Assembly: GCA_965216025.1 (NCBI GenBank) | Contig: CBDCEX010000014.1 | Span: forward strand, 124,001 to 188,000 | Reading direction: 5' to 3' | DNA length: 64,000 nt | DNA from: JADFQT01 sp965216025 | GTDB taxonomy: Bacteria; Chloroflexota; Dehalococcoidia; Lucifugimonadales; UBA3495 | In this document: in pieces, positions 8,187 through 17,914 of the stretch | How positions within the stretch are numbered: position 1 is the stretch's first letter | How the letters are laid out: every line of letters begins with the position of its first letter | Notes under the pieces: model-generated | The model's database searches: none | What the model was told of the DNA's origin: nothing | What the model saw: only the letters and a program-made list of their open reading frames with translations | Translations under genes and position numbers: made by a program

Positions 8187-9790
8187 CATTGGAGGCACCC
8201 GATGGGTGACCGCGAAAAGGCCTCTCTTCGGCTCCAATTCAATCCCCAAATCCGGCTGGAGTTACATGGTGCCACCATCACCTCCGACGCCGGACTGCTG
8301 GCATTCCGAGAACTGGATGACGCCCTGGACCTTACCCCCATAGCCTCCGACTATCTCCAGGAAAGCCGTACCGGCCGCAACATCCTCCACCACCTGGTCC
8401 CTCTGCTCCGCCAGTCCATCTACAGCCGCTTGGCCGGCTACGATGATACCAACGATGCAGAACGTCTTTCCCAAGACCCAGCCATGAGAGTTGTCGTGGG
8501 CTGGCAAGGCTCAGACCGCAACGCCGCCAGAACCAACACCATGAGCCGTTTTGAGACGGAGACTCTGACTCAAGAGGACAACCTAAAGGGGCTGGCCCTG
8601 ATGAATCCCCAGTGGGTGGAGCTGGCCATGGCTCACACTCCACACCGGCGAGTGATTCTGGACATGGACAGTTCGGAGAGTCCAGTGCATGGTCAGCAGG
8701 AAGGAGCCGCCTACAACGGGCACTTCGAGTGTGTCTGCTATCATCCCCTCTTTCTGTTCAACCAGTTTGGGGATTGCGAAGGAGCGACGCTACGACCCGG
8801 AAACGTGCATAGTGCCGATGGCTGGCAGGAACTCCTTGAGCCGGTGGTGAAAGGATACCAGAAGAAAGGACTGCGGTTGCTGTTCCGGGGTGACGCTGCT
8901 TTTGCCAAGCCGGAGCTATACGAGTATCTGGAACAAGGAAAGATCGGGTACGCCATCCGGCTTCCCGCCAATCAGGTAATTCAGGAGCAGATCCAACCCT
9001 TGCTGGAGCGTCCTACCGAATGGCCATCCCGGGAGCCTATCGTCTCCTACCATGACTTTGCCTATCAGGCCCAGAGTTGGCACTTGCCCAGGCGAGTGGT
9101 GGCTAAAGTAGAGTGGCATCAGGGGGAGCTATTTCCCAGGGTTGGTTTCATCGTGACCAACCTGAGCTATCCACCCAAAGGAATAGTCCGCTTTTACAAT
9201 GGCCGTGGCACGGCGGAGCAGTGGATCAAGGAGGGCAAGTACGCCCTGAACTGGACCCGGCTTTCCTGCCACAAGTTCGTGGCCAACCAGGTGAGACTAT
9301 GGCTGTTCGTCCTGACTTACAACCTGGGCAACTTTATGAGAAGGCTGGTGTTGCCGGAGGATATGAAGCACTGGACTCTGACCAGTCTTCAGACCAGGCT
9401 GATCAAGACGGGTGGGCGACTGGTACGCCACGCAAGGAGGCTGGTGTTTCAGCTTGCCGAGGTGCTGGTAACCAGGGAAATGCTGACCGGGATACTAGAA
9501 CGGATCAGCCGGCTTCGGCTGGCACCTGGCTAGCCTGCTTTGAGAGCACAGGTATTTCGGACAGTTATGGGGTAGTCCGGGGTAAATAGACCACCCCGAG
9601 GGAGACGCTTGGGCAGGGGCAGGCAATTCTAGACTTTTACGCTCGTCAGGGGGGTGGTTACCCTATGGGAGTGGGTCAGTTGAGTGAATCGGATGCAGTT
9701 GACGCCCTCAGGCTGCCATTTTATAGTTCGAGCCATCCCACAGGGTCACATGGTTGGAGGAATCAGTTTGATCTGGGCAATCCCGAGTAA
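8187..9790 (+). mobile_element. IS1380-family insertion sequence, copy 2
   Basis: This is the coding region plus a ~250-bp tail shared with copy 1, ending at TTTGATCTGGGCAATCCCGAGTAA (9767-9790). A possible left terminal repeat (ATTCCCCATTTGGCTCAAAC, about 8051-8070) resembles the reverse complement of the right end with a small gap, which would put the true left end near 8048. The right end is 20 bases upstream of the MFS transporter start. Confidence 0.7.
8202..9533 (+). CDS. IS1380-family transposase
   Basis: 443 residues, co-linear with the transposase at 1369-2700 and with the same catalytic blocks: VILDMDSSESPVHGQQEG, LLFRGDAAFAKPELYEYLE, and YNGRGTAEQWIKEGKYALNW. ATG 8202 follows GGAGG. 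It is intact. The two copies differ throughout but keep the same length, so they represent an older divergence within one IS lineage. Confidence 0.92.
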   Translation: MGDREKASLRLQFNPQIRLELHGATITSDAGLLAFRELDDALDLTPIASDYLQESRTGRNILHHLVPLLRQSIYSRLAGYDDTNDAERLSQDPAMRVVVGWQGSDRNAARTNTMSRFETETLTQEDNLKGLALMNPQWVELAMAHTPHRRVILDMDSSESPVHGQQEGAAYNGHFECVCYHPLFLFNQFGDCEGATLRPGNVHSADGWQELLEPVVKGYQKKGLRLLFRGDAAFAKPELYEYLEQGKIGYAIRLPANQVIQEQIQPLLERPTEWPSREPIVSYHDFAYQAQSWHLPRRVVAKVEWHQGELFPRVGFIVTNLSYPPKGIVRFYNGRGTAEQWIKEGKYALNWTRLSCHKFVANQVRLWLFVLTYNLGNFMRRLVLPEDMKHWTLTSLQTRLIKTGGRLVRHARRLVFQLAEVLVTREMLTGILERISRLRLAPG

Positions 9791-9809
9791 GGAGAAATAG
9801 GACAGCTTA

Positions 9810-11117
9810 GTGAAAGAGCCATCGACCGCCAGGTCTCCCCTGTACTTCGGCTGGTACGTCGTTGCCGCCGTAACCTTCATCGCTTTCGTTAATACTGGGT
9901 CCCGCAGCAGCTTCGGAATCTTCGTCATACCCATGAGCGAGGATTTCGGTTGGAGCCGGTTCACCATCTCGGTGGTGGCAGGCATTGGGGCCATCGTCGG
10001 CGGCGCGGCTCAGCCTTTTCTCGGGTATGTTTTCGACCGCGTTGGGGCCAGGAAAGTGGTTCTGACTTCCTTGCTGACCGTCGGACTGGCGACAGCGGCC
10101 CTCGCTCTAACTTTCAACTTCATCTTTCTGTTATTGGTATTCGGGTTTGTTGCATCCATATCCAACAGCGGAGCTGCTCTAGCCAGAGGCGCGCTGCTGG
10201 CCAAGTGGTTCATCCGGAAGCGGGCCACCGTAGTCAGCGTCGGCGCCGTGGGGACCTCGGCTGGCAGCTTGTTGCTGGTGCCTTTCGCCATGTATCTGTT
10301 GCAAGCCACCGGTGACAACTGGAGGATAACCTGGGCTGCGCTGGGGCTTATTATTCTAGTCCTGGCCGTCCCTCTGGCCTTCCTGTTCATTCGTGACGAC
10401 CCCAGCAAGGTTGGACTGCGGCCCTACGGTGAAACTGACCCGTCCGAAGACGGCGCCGCCGATCAATCCTTCCTCCAGCGAGGGCCGCTAGAAGTCGATA
10501 AATGGAGCGAGTCCTTCCGGTCTTCTCCCATCTGGCAAATGTCCGGAGCCTATTTCGTCTGCGGCTTGACCACATTGATCATGTCGGTCCACTTTGTGCC
10601 CTACGCCATCGGCTTGGGAGTCTCACCTGGTGTCGCGGCCACGATATTCGGTGTCATGATGGGTCTGAACGTCGCGGGGGGACTGGGATCTGGGATGCTG
10701 GCGGACCGGTTCGGCCGGAAAAACGTACTGGCTTCCGCTTACTTCATAAGAGGTTGTGGATACATCGCTTTACTATTAATGCCGGCGACCGTAGGGCTGT
10801 GGCTCTTCGCCGCGTTTGCAGGATTCTCCTGGATCGCCACCGTGTCCTTGACCAACACCTTGACCGCCGACGTGTACGGCCTGCGGGCCCTTGGAACCAT
10901 CTCGGGAATCACGTTCCTGTGCCACCAGATTGGCGGTCTGTCTGGTGTCTTGTTGGCTGGGTTCTTGTATGACCTCACTGGCTCTTACACCCTACCTTTC
11001 GCCTTAGTAGGGTCAATGCTTTTCCCGGCAGCCCTGTTGGCATTTAACATCAAAGAACGGAGGTATTCCACGCGCTACCGTATTCAATTAGTGACCGTCG
11101 CCAATTCCGGAAACTGA
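9810..11117 (+). CDS. MFS transporter (monocarboxylate/oxalate-formate-like)
   Basis: A 435-residue inner-membrane protein with twelve predicted helices in two halves around a hydrophilic loop (RDDPSKVGLRPYGETDPSED, about 190-230). The first helix pair begins YFGWYVVAAVTFIAFVNTGSR, and the motif-A-like loop GYVFDRVGARKV (about 70) is typical of the MFS. The second half repeats it as GMLADRFGRKNV. Substrate specificity cannot be read. The GTG start at 9810 has AAGGAG 13-15 bases upstream, a long spacing, so a slightly different start is possible. IS1380 copy 2 ends immediately upstream and may supply or have removed the promoter. Confidence 0.88.
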   Translation: MKEPSTARSPLYFGWYVVAAVTFIAFVNTGSRSSFGIFVIPMSEDFGWSRFTISVVAGIGAIVGGAAQPFLGYVFDRVGARKVVLTSLLTVGLATAALALTFNFIFLLLVFGFVASISNSGAALARGALLAKWFIRKRATVVSVGAVGTSAGSLLLVPFAMYLLQATGDNWRITWAALGLIILVLAVPLAFLFIRDDPSKVGLRPYGETDPSEDGAADQSFLQRGPLEVDKWSESFRSSPIWQMSGAYFVCGLTTLIMSVHFVPYAIGLGVSPGVAATIFGVMMGLNVAGGLGSGMLADRFGRKNVLASAYFIRGCGYIALLLMPATVGLWLFAAFAGFSWIATVSLTNTLTADVYGLRALGTISGITFLCHQIGGLSGVLLAGFLYDLTGSYTLPFALVGSMLFPAALLAFNIKERRYSTRYRIQLVTVANSGN

Positions 11118-11328
11118 GCTAAGATGGCGGTTACTCTTCAGAGAGTCAAGCCATGGACTCCCGCGCCTTGGAATAGTGGCTTAGGCCTCTACCCTGAGTA
11201 TCCTCACCTAGACGCGCCCGCACGCTATTGTTTCATAGTTACGACGGACCACCCCCTCAAGCCGGCATTCTCCCACAGGGAGGGGGCATATTCGCGACGC
11301 ACCCAAAATGAGCGCAACCACCGCCTAT

Positions 11329-11668
11329 CTACGCCAACCCTCCTGGTCCGGCATAAGCCCTCGTATGTAGGGCACTTGCCCGATGTGCTGGGAGCACTCC
11401 GGGCCAGGACCCAGTTGAACGTCGGGGCCGGGCCGGTCGCGGATGAAGCAGGTTTCGGTCCGGATTTGTGGTCTCAAGATCGGCCTCTGATAGGCACCGG
11501 ATCACCGGTTCCACGCTCTCCAACACGTCCGCCCGGTATCCGGCGACTATTTCCGCTGCGACCTCCGGGAACGAACCGACCTGCTCCGGGGTGTCTCCAG
11601 CTCCATATCGGTCACCAAGTGGCATCCCAAACTTCTCGGCCCAGCCCCGGGTTTTCCACCGTTAAGAT
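11329..11668 (-). pseudogene. DinB-like domain protein, frameshifted
   Basis: In one frame WAEKFGMPLGDRYGAG, TPEQVGSF and ILESVEPVIRCLSEADLE-like sequence read as the middle of a DinB/maleylpyruvate-isomerase-like helical bundle. The end (CSQHIGQVPYIRGLMPDQ then stop at 11329) is in a second frame, so a frameshift lies near 11440-11470. No start could be found upstream. This family forms four-helix bundles that often bind metal through His residues. It is called from motif resemblance only. Confidence 0.5.
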
Positions 11669-11679
11669 ATAATCCACAA

Positions 11680-11883
11680 ATGACTACCATAAACACAATC
11701 GAAGATCTGGCGCGCATCCTGCGGGACCAACCAACGTGGGCCGAGGCACTCCGAGCCCTCCTCCTCACCCAGGACCTGCTGGACCTGCCGGGCCGGTTCG
11801 ACCGCTTCGTCGAGACCCAGCACGAGACCAACCAGGCACAGCAGGAGACCAACCGGCTGACTGACCGGCGTTTCCTATGTTGA
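11680..11883 (+). pseudogene. Truncated coiled-coil protein (DUF3782-like N-terminus)
   Basis: MTTINTIEDLARILRDQP opens a 67-residue product with an amphipathic helix (WAEALRALLLTQDLLDLPGRF) and the start of a Gln/Glu/Thr coiled coil (ETQHETNQAQQETNRLTD). Proteins with this beginning normally continue through a long coiled coil into a PD-(D/E)XK-like nuclease domain. Here the frame ends at once. I read it as a 5' remnant. Confidence 0.5.
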
Positions 11884-12146
11884 GGGCGACTCCATCTTCA
11901 ATGGCCTTGGTGAACGGCATCGACGTGCTCAACTCGTGGCTGAGTGGGTACAACCTCTTCCGACGGCCAAGCGATATTTCGGCAATGTTCCTGACCGCCC
12001 TCGGCTTGGCGATGGCCGTGGCGACCATCATTCTCTTTGCTCGACGCCGGGGCTCCAACGTGAGAAGTTGGTTCAGCGAACCGGAGCAGCGCACGACCGA
12101 GGATGAAGATCGAAGCAGCGAAGCGCATGGTCTCTGGTATCTTTGA
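11877..12146 (+). CDS. Hypothetical membrane protein
   Basis: An 89-residue product with one clear transmembrane helix (ISAMFLTALGLAMAVATIIL) followed by a basic ARRRG anchor and a charged tail. The start could be ATG 11877 or ATG 11899. It lies just upstream of another small membrane protein on the same strand. Function unknown. The opposite strand is also open through this region but gives low-complexity, Arg/Pro-rich sequence. Confidence 0.4.
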   Translation: MLRATPSSMALVNGIDVLNSWLSGYNLFRRPSDISAMFLTALGLAMAVATIILFARRRGSNVRSWFSEPEQRTTEDEDRSSEAHGLWYL

Positions 12147-12167
12147 AGGTGGGACGCCCGACAGGAA

Positions 12168-12605
12168 ATGGTGATGCTCTCGCTGGCACCGATCAACGAA
12201 GTCAAACTGGTGGCCCTCCTTGTCCTGCTTGCCGCTCCCCTGCTCACCGGGGCAGCCTTGGGTTGGCGTCGCGGTCGGCTCGGCAGACTGGCGGGCTCGG
12301 CCCTGGGCTTGAGTGTTGGAGTGCTGGCGGTTGTGGTCGTCGTCGCTATGATGGAAGAACCGGACCAGCCGGAAATGGTCTTGATCGGGCCCGCGGATGC
12401 TGGTGCTCTCGCGCCGGGAGACCCCGGCGTGGAGGTGAAGTACACGATAACCGTCAATGGACCGCTGCACGGGGAGGTAACGCTGATTTGGGCGTTGCTG
12501 TACCCGATCCGCGTCGGAGCGGTTATTGTCTGCACCCGGTTCGCCACCGTCTCCCTGTGGTCGCTTATCCGGATGGGAGCACGGTTCGTCATACGGTCCC
12601 TGTAA
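12168..12605 (+). CDS. Hypothetical membrane protein
   Basis: 145 residues. Two N-terminal hydrophobic helices (VKLVALLVLLAAPLLTGAAL and LALSVGVLAVVVVVAMM-like) flank a short basic loop, followed by an outside-facing domain. The last ~45 residues look less protein-like and may follow an unseen frameshift. AGGAAATGG precedes the start. Family not recognised. It is probably a partner of the upstream small membrane gene (22-bp gap). Confidence 0.45.
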   Translation: MVMLSLAPINEVKLVALLVLLAAPLLTGAALGWRRGRLGRLAGSALGLSVGVLAVVVVVAMMEEPDQPEMVLIGPADAGALAPGDPGVEVKYTITVNGPLHGEVTLIWALLYPIRVGAVIVCTRFATVSLWSLIRMGARFVIRSL

Positions 12606-12835
12606 GCCCGGGTCCTGCATCCGGGCAATTTCCATGAGGGTTTGGTTGAAGGCCCGATAGTCCCACGGGCTGGATGATTCTCGCCAGAGGCACCTCCCGA
12701 CCAGTCTTAAGGGATCCTCCACCACAACAGAACGGTGCCCTCCCGGGAGCGGGGTGCCAGCGAATCTCCCGGCTGTGTTGATTCTCCTTTGGTGCACGAT
12801 GGATTCAGGTCAAGACCCGCATCAACCAAGGTAAG

Positions 12836-14539
12836 GTGGACCGGCTCCTCATCCTGACCCCCAAGAGCGCCCTCAGACAGTGGCAACAGGAGCTCCGGCA
12901 CAAGTTCAACATCGACGTTCCCATCCTCGAACGCGCCGGCAGCCAGATGGTCCTCATCCAGCCGGACGGCTCGGAGGAGCCAGCCCCCGACCCACCATGG
13001 GACACACCCTACTGCCTGATCTCCTACCACTGGCTGCGCCGGAACCGGCAGGCATTCCTGGCCAGCGACCCCCATTACGACACGGTAATCGTCGACGAAG
13101 CCCACCACGCCCGGTTCCAGGACGTGAACGACCCGCAGAGGCGCCGTCCCAACCAGTTCCTTACCCTACTACGGGAAGTCTCCAGGAGGACCAGGGACCT
13201 GATCCTCCTGACCGCCACCCCAATGCAGATCAGCGAAACCGAACTGTGGGCGCTGCTCAACCTGCTGGAACCCCAGGGGTGGAATGAGGCCCAGTTCAGC
13301 ATCTTCTACGATGAGTCCATCGAGTTGAACCCGGGGCACTGGCGAGTCCTGCGAGACCTGTACCGGGAGAAAGCCCACATGCCGGAGCAGTTGAGGGACC
13401 GCATGGAGCGCCTGATCTGGCATGAAAACGAGATGTTCGTTGGAGCCCAGCTGGACAAACAGACCATGCAGGCCAGCGCCGCCCTGATGCGGAGCAACGC
13501 CCCTCCAAAACGGAACATGTCCCGTCACACCCGCGGTCTCCTCAAGCGGTACCAGGACGCCGGCCTGATCACCATGACCATCCCAGAGAGGAAGGTCGAG
13601 GATGACTCCATCACGATGAGTCCGGAGGAGCGGGAACTGTACGACGACATCAACGGGCTGGTGAACGAGTGCTACGGGAACAACCCGGCCCTCAACCAGA
13701 CCGCGGTGGGCTTCATCATGACCGTCTACCGGAAGCGCCTGGGATCGTCGGCCCACTCCTACGCCTGTTCCATCCAGAACCACCTGGACCGGCGGGAGGA
13801 AAACGAAGAGGAATGGGAACTGAGATGTCCAGGTGCGGTATCGTGCCGGACGCGGATAGCTCCCCTTCGCGGATGGCCGGAAGGTTCCTTGCTGCCCGAC
13901 GGGTTTGCGGCGTACGCCCGGATTTTCCACCCGGCCTACCTGAATAAAGATGAGGAGAGGCCGGTACAGTGGTCTACGGTGGCCTCGTGGACGGGACGGG
14001 CCGTCCATCCGCTGATGCAGTTCGAACGTATCGCAGATCTGAGTGAGGATCCTCACGACATGTACAAGGACCCGCCGTGGGGTTCCCATCCCCGGATAGG
14101 GTCCATCCCCGAAAGGGAGTGTCGCACCCTGGTCGAAGTGCTCAGGAGCTTCACTTCAACCCCAGGCAACTGCTTCTTCTGCCTATGGGAAGGTTACGGG
14201 AACATCGACACTCGACTTTACAAGGCGAGTTCTCGGGTGAGAGCTCCGGGGCGGGACTACCTGCTATTCCGCGGGCCTATCGATGCCATCATGACATTCA
14301 TTACAAGGGATGGGCCTTTCTGGGGGCATTCGCCGAGCATCTGGTGGCCGGAGGACAGGGCGTGGTGTGTAGCAACGGACATCGACCTGTTCGACACCTA
14401 TGTTGGTGGGAGCGAAGAGTGCATCGAGGCGGTCCTAAGCAACCCGGACCTGGAGGCGTTACTTACAACTCTAGACGCTCGACTTGATCTAGGTGGAGAC
14501 ACCATCAATGCCAAGGACGTGTCCGGAGGTTGTGGCTAG
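12836..14539 (+). pseudogene. SNF2-type helicase fragment fused to an unknown conserved domain
   Basis: Residues 1-330 are the SNF2/RapA-like ATPase core from motif Ia onward: LLILTPKSALRQWQQEL, the DEAHH box at 87-91 and LLTATPMQI at about 125. The Walker A segment that should precede it is missing: the frame continues upstream (GARWIQVKTRINQGK) without GxGKT. At about residue 330 (after HLDRREENEEEWEL) the protein becomes an unrelated family, with PDGFAAYARIFHPAY, CFFCLWEGYG, DYLLFRGPIDA, WWPEDRAWCVATDID and TYVGGSEECIEAVL. That second part resembles a conserved actinobacterial/chloroflexal protein of unknown function, nearly whole but without its own start. Both parts are in frame, giving a 567-residue chimera that cannot bind ATP normally. 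Confidence 0.7.
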
Positions 14540-14609
14540 GGACTAGACTACACGAGGCCGTAGGAGTGTACTGATAATTACCGTCATATCGGCGTGGACG
14601 GCCCATCTA

Positions 14610-14978
14610 TTGGCCTGGGCAGCCAGTATCTGGCTGGTGTTCGGGCCAGCGTACCAAGGTGTGTCGGTAACGATCGAGGGGACCACACGGGTCAGCGCTA
14701 CCTTCATCGAGACAAACGGTCTGCACGTTATCTGGGTGCCGATCGTGCCAGTCCTGCTGAGCGGTATCGCGTTGATGGCCGTCAGGCGAACCGGCCCCGG
14801 GCCGACCGGACGCAGGCTGCTCCTTTGGACAATCTCTGCCGTGTTCTTGGGGTTCTGCGCGCTGGGGTTATTTTCTTTCGGCTTCCTCTATCTGCCGGTG
14901 GCGCTCGCACTGATCATCGTGGCGGTGACCGACTTGGGTCGCATGCGCGGGGCTCGGGCCGCGGGTCGTCGGGGCTGA
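14610..14978 (+). CDS. Hypothetical four-helix membrane protein
   Basis: About 122 residues with hydrophobic helices at WAASIWLVFG, VLLSGIALMAV, LLLWTISAVFLGFCALG and LPVALALIIVAV, and Arg-rich cytoplasmic ends. The frame is open upstream to about 14551, and an AGGAG lies at 14566; the TTG at 14610 is only the first clear start candidate. No catalytic motif is visible. The next membrane/exported gene follows 62 bases later. Confidence 0.55.
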   Translation: MAWAASIWLVFGPAYQGVSVTIEGTTRVSATFIETNGLHVIWVPIVPVLLSGIALMAVRRTGPGPTGRRLLLWTISAVFLGFCALGLFSFGFLYLPVALALIIVAVTDLGRMRGARAAGRRG

Positions 14979-15040
14979 AGAGAATGATGTCCAGATGGAG
15001 GCAAGGCGACGAAAGAGCAGCGTTGGGTGATTCGTAGCCG

Positions 15041-15985
15041 ATGACAGCGCTACTGTGGCTTCTCGCAATGGTCCCGCCTTCCGCGTTATTCCTGATCGCG
15101 GGAATCTGGGTGGTCAGGAAGAAGTACGGCGGTGTCCGTCACGTGCTCGGCATCGTAGCGATTATCGTGGGGATGGCTCTGGTCGCGATTACCCTGATTG
15201 CGCTGCCGGGAATTGCCACAACCACCACGGTTGAAACGACGGTAACCACTTCCAGCTCCTCATCTCTGGAGCATGAAGTCTTAGTCGGCGGCGTTGGCAT
15301 CACATTGGGCCGAGCTGTGCTGCATCCCAATGAACGGGTCACCCTGTTCTATATCGCAAGGAACACGGCCGAAGAGCTCGACGGGGCCGTCATGATCGAC
15401 AATGCAGAGGTAGAGAGCTCTGATGGACGCTCGTGGCTGGCCGACGGGCATGGCGTCGTGCTCGAACGGCCTCCGCTTACCCTTGGATGGTTGACGTTTC
15501 CTGTGTCAGATGCTGCCCCGGGGAGGTTCAAAGTCACAGCGAACAGCGTTCAAGCTAACGGCGACTATGTAACGGGCTTATGGCATTTGCCAAGGCTCGC
15601 TGGCCTTGAATCCCGGAGGGACATGCTCGAATCGCTCGTCATCGACTCAGATCTGTGTGTCAGTAGCGGCAGTGTGGCGTTCGGCTTTCATGACAAGGCC
15701 TGCGCCGTGGAGTTCGTTGATCCGCACTCCCTTCGTCAAAGTGGAGGTACACCCGAAACTACCGGAGTTACGCCACGGCCGACACCTACTCCCACCCACA
15801 CCTCCACTCAGCCGACTCCGATTCGTCCTCCTCAGGTCACCAAACCCCTCGCCATGGAGGATCCATTGGTGTTCTCTCTTTGCACACCTTGGCACTTCCG
15901 GGTCGTCGTCGAGCTCGATGACACCGGCATCCCAGGCAGGGGTTCCGAAGCTCCCTCAACCGCTATCCGCTGCGTGCTCCCCTAG
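15041..15985 (+). CDS. Membrane-anchored exported protein with Thr/Pro-rich stalk
   Basis: A 314-residue product with two N-terminal transmembrane helices (LLWLLAMVPPSALFLIAGIW and LGIVAIIVGMALVAITLIAL), a Ser/Thr linker (TTTTVETTVTTSSSS) and a ~150-residue extracytoplasmic beta-rich domain. A TPTPT-type linker at about 245-265 separates a final ~50-residue segment. Four Cys in the outer part could form disulfides. The family was not recognised. ATG 15041 has no strong ribosome-binding site. Confidence 0.65.
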   Translation: MTALLWLLAMVPPSALFLIAGIWVVRKKYGGVRHVLGIVAIIVGMALVAITLIALPGIATTTTVETTVTTSSSSSLEHEVLVGGVGITLGRAVLHPNERVTLFYIARNTAEELDGAVMIDNAEVESSDGRSWLADGHGVVLERPPLTLGWLTFPVSDAAPGRFKVTANSVQANGDYVTGLWHLPRLAGLESRRDMLESLVIDSDLCVSSGSVAFGFHDKACAVEFVDPHSLRQSGGTPETTGVTPRPTPTPTHTSTQPTPIRPPQVTKPLAMEDPLVFSLCTPWHFRVVVELDDTGIPGRGSEAPSTAIRCVLP

Positions 15986-16250
15986 CTAAGATTCGGATCG
16001 CTACCGCGAGGGAACGTTTTCCTGGTTTGAAACGTACTATCAAGTATGGGCTCGTTCGAAGGTGTCAAGAGGTCGCCGCAGTTGGTGCGGGCGAACTTCG
16101 AGGCGAGCTTCGTTTCCATCGGGGAACTTTTCCCTGTTCCGATGCGTCTTACTCTTTGTAGATCCACTTTTGGACGGGAAGTAAATGACGCACAAGGACG
16201 AGGCCATCCAGAGGCATTGCGATTCCAGATAGAGGAAGACGGTTAGTGCG

Positions 16251-16631
16251 ATGATGCGTAGCAGCAGGGAGCTGGAATTGAGAGGGAGATTGGAGGTTCT
16301 AAAGCTTGGAATCGTTGGAGGACTGCTGGTCCTCTTGATGATAGTCACAGTCGGGTGCGACGACGCCCAGCCTGAGACGACGAATCAACCCACCATTTCG
16401 TCACGTGGATCAACAGGTGATACTGTGGGCAAGCCACCCCTCCCTGACCTCGACAAGCTCGTCATGTCCTCTGACATCTCCATCATCGGCCGGGTCGAGG
16501 TCGTATCCGAACTCCAGACAGTCTCCCGTCGCGACCGTCCCGTGGACCGGGTGACCTGCTACGACGCGTCTGTATGGGTCGACCGGATGCTGTTCGGTCA
16601 AAGACGCAACAGGGTCGATATCCAGGTGCCT
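16251..16631 (+). pseudogene. Lipoprotein with BsuPI domain, 5' part
   Basis: ATG 16251 begins a signal segment (LGIVGGLLVLLMIVTVGC) whose Cys is a probable lipid-attachment site, followed by a Thr/Ser-rich linker and the start of a beta domain (SIIGRVEVVSEL). ISAs1 copy 1 interrupts it after VDIQVP. The 10-bp CCAGGTGCCT at 16622-16631 is duplicated at 17905-17914. Deleting the element plus one duplicate joins the codons in frame to the 17915-19744 part, rebuilding one gene of 736 residues. Confidence 0.85.
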
Positions 16632-17904
16632 CAGGGTCTTTTCATTCTCCTGCCTGGTAGGTAAAGCCCATCATGTCGAAAGCTTCGCTGAGATGGGCAT
16701 TGTGGCGGCGTAGGGCAGCGGCTACGTTGGAATGCCCAGCCCGACGTACCAAGCTGATGACCAGGTTCCGCAGGCCCGCCAGAACCTGAGGGGCGGCCCC
16801 AGTGCGCACCTGAGAGCGGTCCTCGTCGAAGGTCACATCCCGTACCCAGTGGAGGCGGTTCTCGATGCCCCAGTGCCCACGGGAAAGGCTCAACAATCGC
16901 CTGGCATCGGCATCAGTGGCTGGGAGACTGCTAATTGCATAGCTCACAGCCACCTGTTTCTTGCCCTTCACGACCCGCTGGCGCTCTAGCCGACACACCT
17001 GTTGCAGATGCGGCCACGCTTCCCCGACCGTCCCAGCGCTGCCCACGTAGCCATTTAGCTCTGGGTCGGCCAAGGCCCACAACTCTCGCCGCTCCAGCCG
17101 CCCATGACGCCGCTTTACTGGAGCATCGGCCCAGACCGTCAGCTTGGCCCCGCGTGCTCGCCACTCCGCTGCCAGCCAGGGAGGTACGGTTGGGCCACCA
17201 GCCCTCTCAGTTCCTAGCAGGGGAAAAAGCCACCTCCAGGTCTCGGCGCAAGGTGGGCTGATTCTCTTTAACTGGCAGCAGATACTCTCCGCCGCCTGCC
17301 ACAATCTGCTCACAGACTTTCCGTTGGGTCAGTAAGGCATCAGCCACTACTACCCGACCCTTCAGGGGTACCTGGCCCAATACTTCTTTGACCGCCGCCA
17401 ATTCTTCCCCTTTGCCCGGCGCAGCTACCTGCGCCAGCACTGCCCCAGCGCGGCTAGCGTAGGCCGACACCAGATGGACCCCGGGTATCTCTTGGCCGTG
17501 GACCCCTCGCAAGGTTTTCCCGTCCAGGGACAGGGGGTCATCCGCCTCTACCCCGCTATTTGCCAGCCAGTTGCCGACTTCTGCCTCAAAGGCCGCCACG
17601 TCCAGGCACTTGAACACCCGGTGGAGGGTGGCCACGCAGGGTGTCTTCTCCTGGCTGAACCCCAAAAGCTGCGCCGTAGCACCCCCTTGGTCCCGCCCCC
17701 ATTGAGCTATGGCGTATAAGCTGCGGGCGCCGCACAGCATGGCACAGGTGGCCAAGGCCAGGATCGCCCCCAAAGAGTGGCGTCGCCCTTGGCTACTCCG
17801 GAAGTCAGGCACCAAATCCAGCGTTTCTCTCAAAGTCATCATCCTTCCCTCCCGCTTAAACTGGTAATAACTTTATACTATTTTGAGAAAATGAAAAGGC
17901 CCTG
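16632..17904 (-). mobile_element. ISAs1-family insertion sequence, copy 1 (1273 bp)
   Basis: The termini are CAGGGTCTTTTCATTCTC (16632) and, inverted, GAAAATGAAAAGGCCCTG (ending 17904). The flanking 10-bp direct repeat is CCAGGTGCCT. The transposase reads on the minus strand. It is inserted in a lipoprotein gene. Confidence 0.93.
16642..17842 (-). CDS. ISAs1-family transposase in two frames
   Basis: Frame 1 (17842-17207) encodes LVPDFRSSQGRRHSLGAILAL, LSLDGKTLRG and LKGRVVVADALLTQRKVC with the first acidic residues. Frame 2 (from about 17215 to 16642) continues LLGTERAGGPTVPP through SLSRGHWGIENRLHWVRDV, which carries the catalytic Glu. The change is +1 at GGCTTTTTCCCC (minus strand, near 17217-17228). 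The same break occurs at the same place in the copies at 36576 and 45796. Either the shift is programmed or a shared defect is complemented in trans. In other respects this copy is complete. Confidence 0.85.
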
Positions 17905-17914
17905 CCAGGTGCCT

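Noticed and set aside
11765..12797. Two overlapping minus-strand frames of 287 and 299 codons
   Set aside because: Both are Arg/Ser/Gln-rich antisense of the plus-strand small membrane genes; no start signals or recognisable domains.
13169..14089. 306-codon minus-strand frame
   Set aside because: Antisense of the SNF2-helicase chimera, which has the DEAH and TATP motifs on the plus strand.
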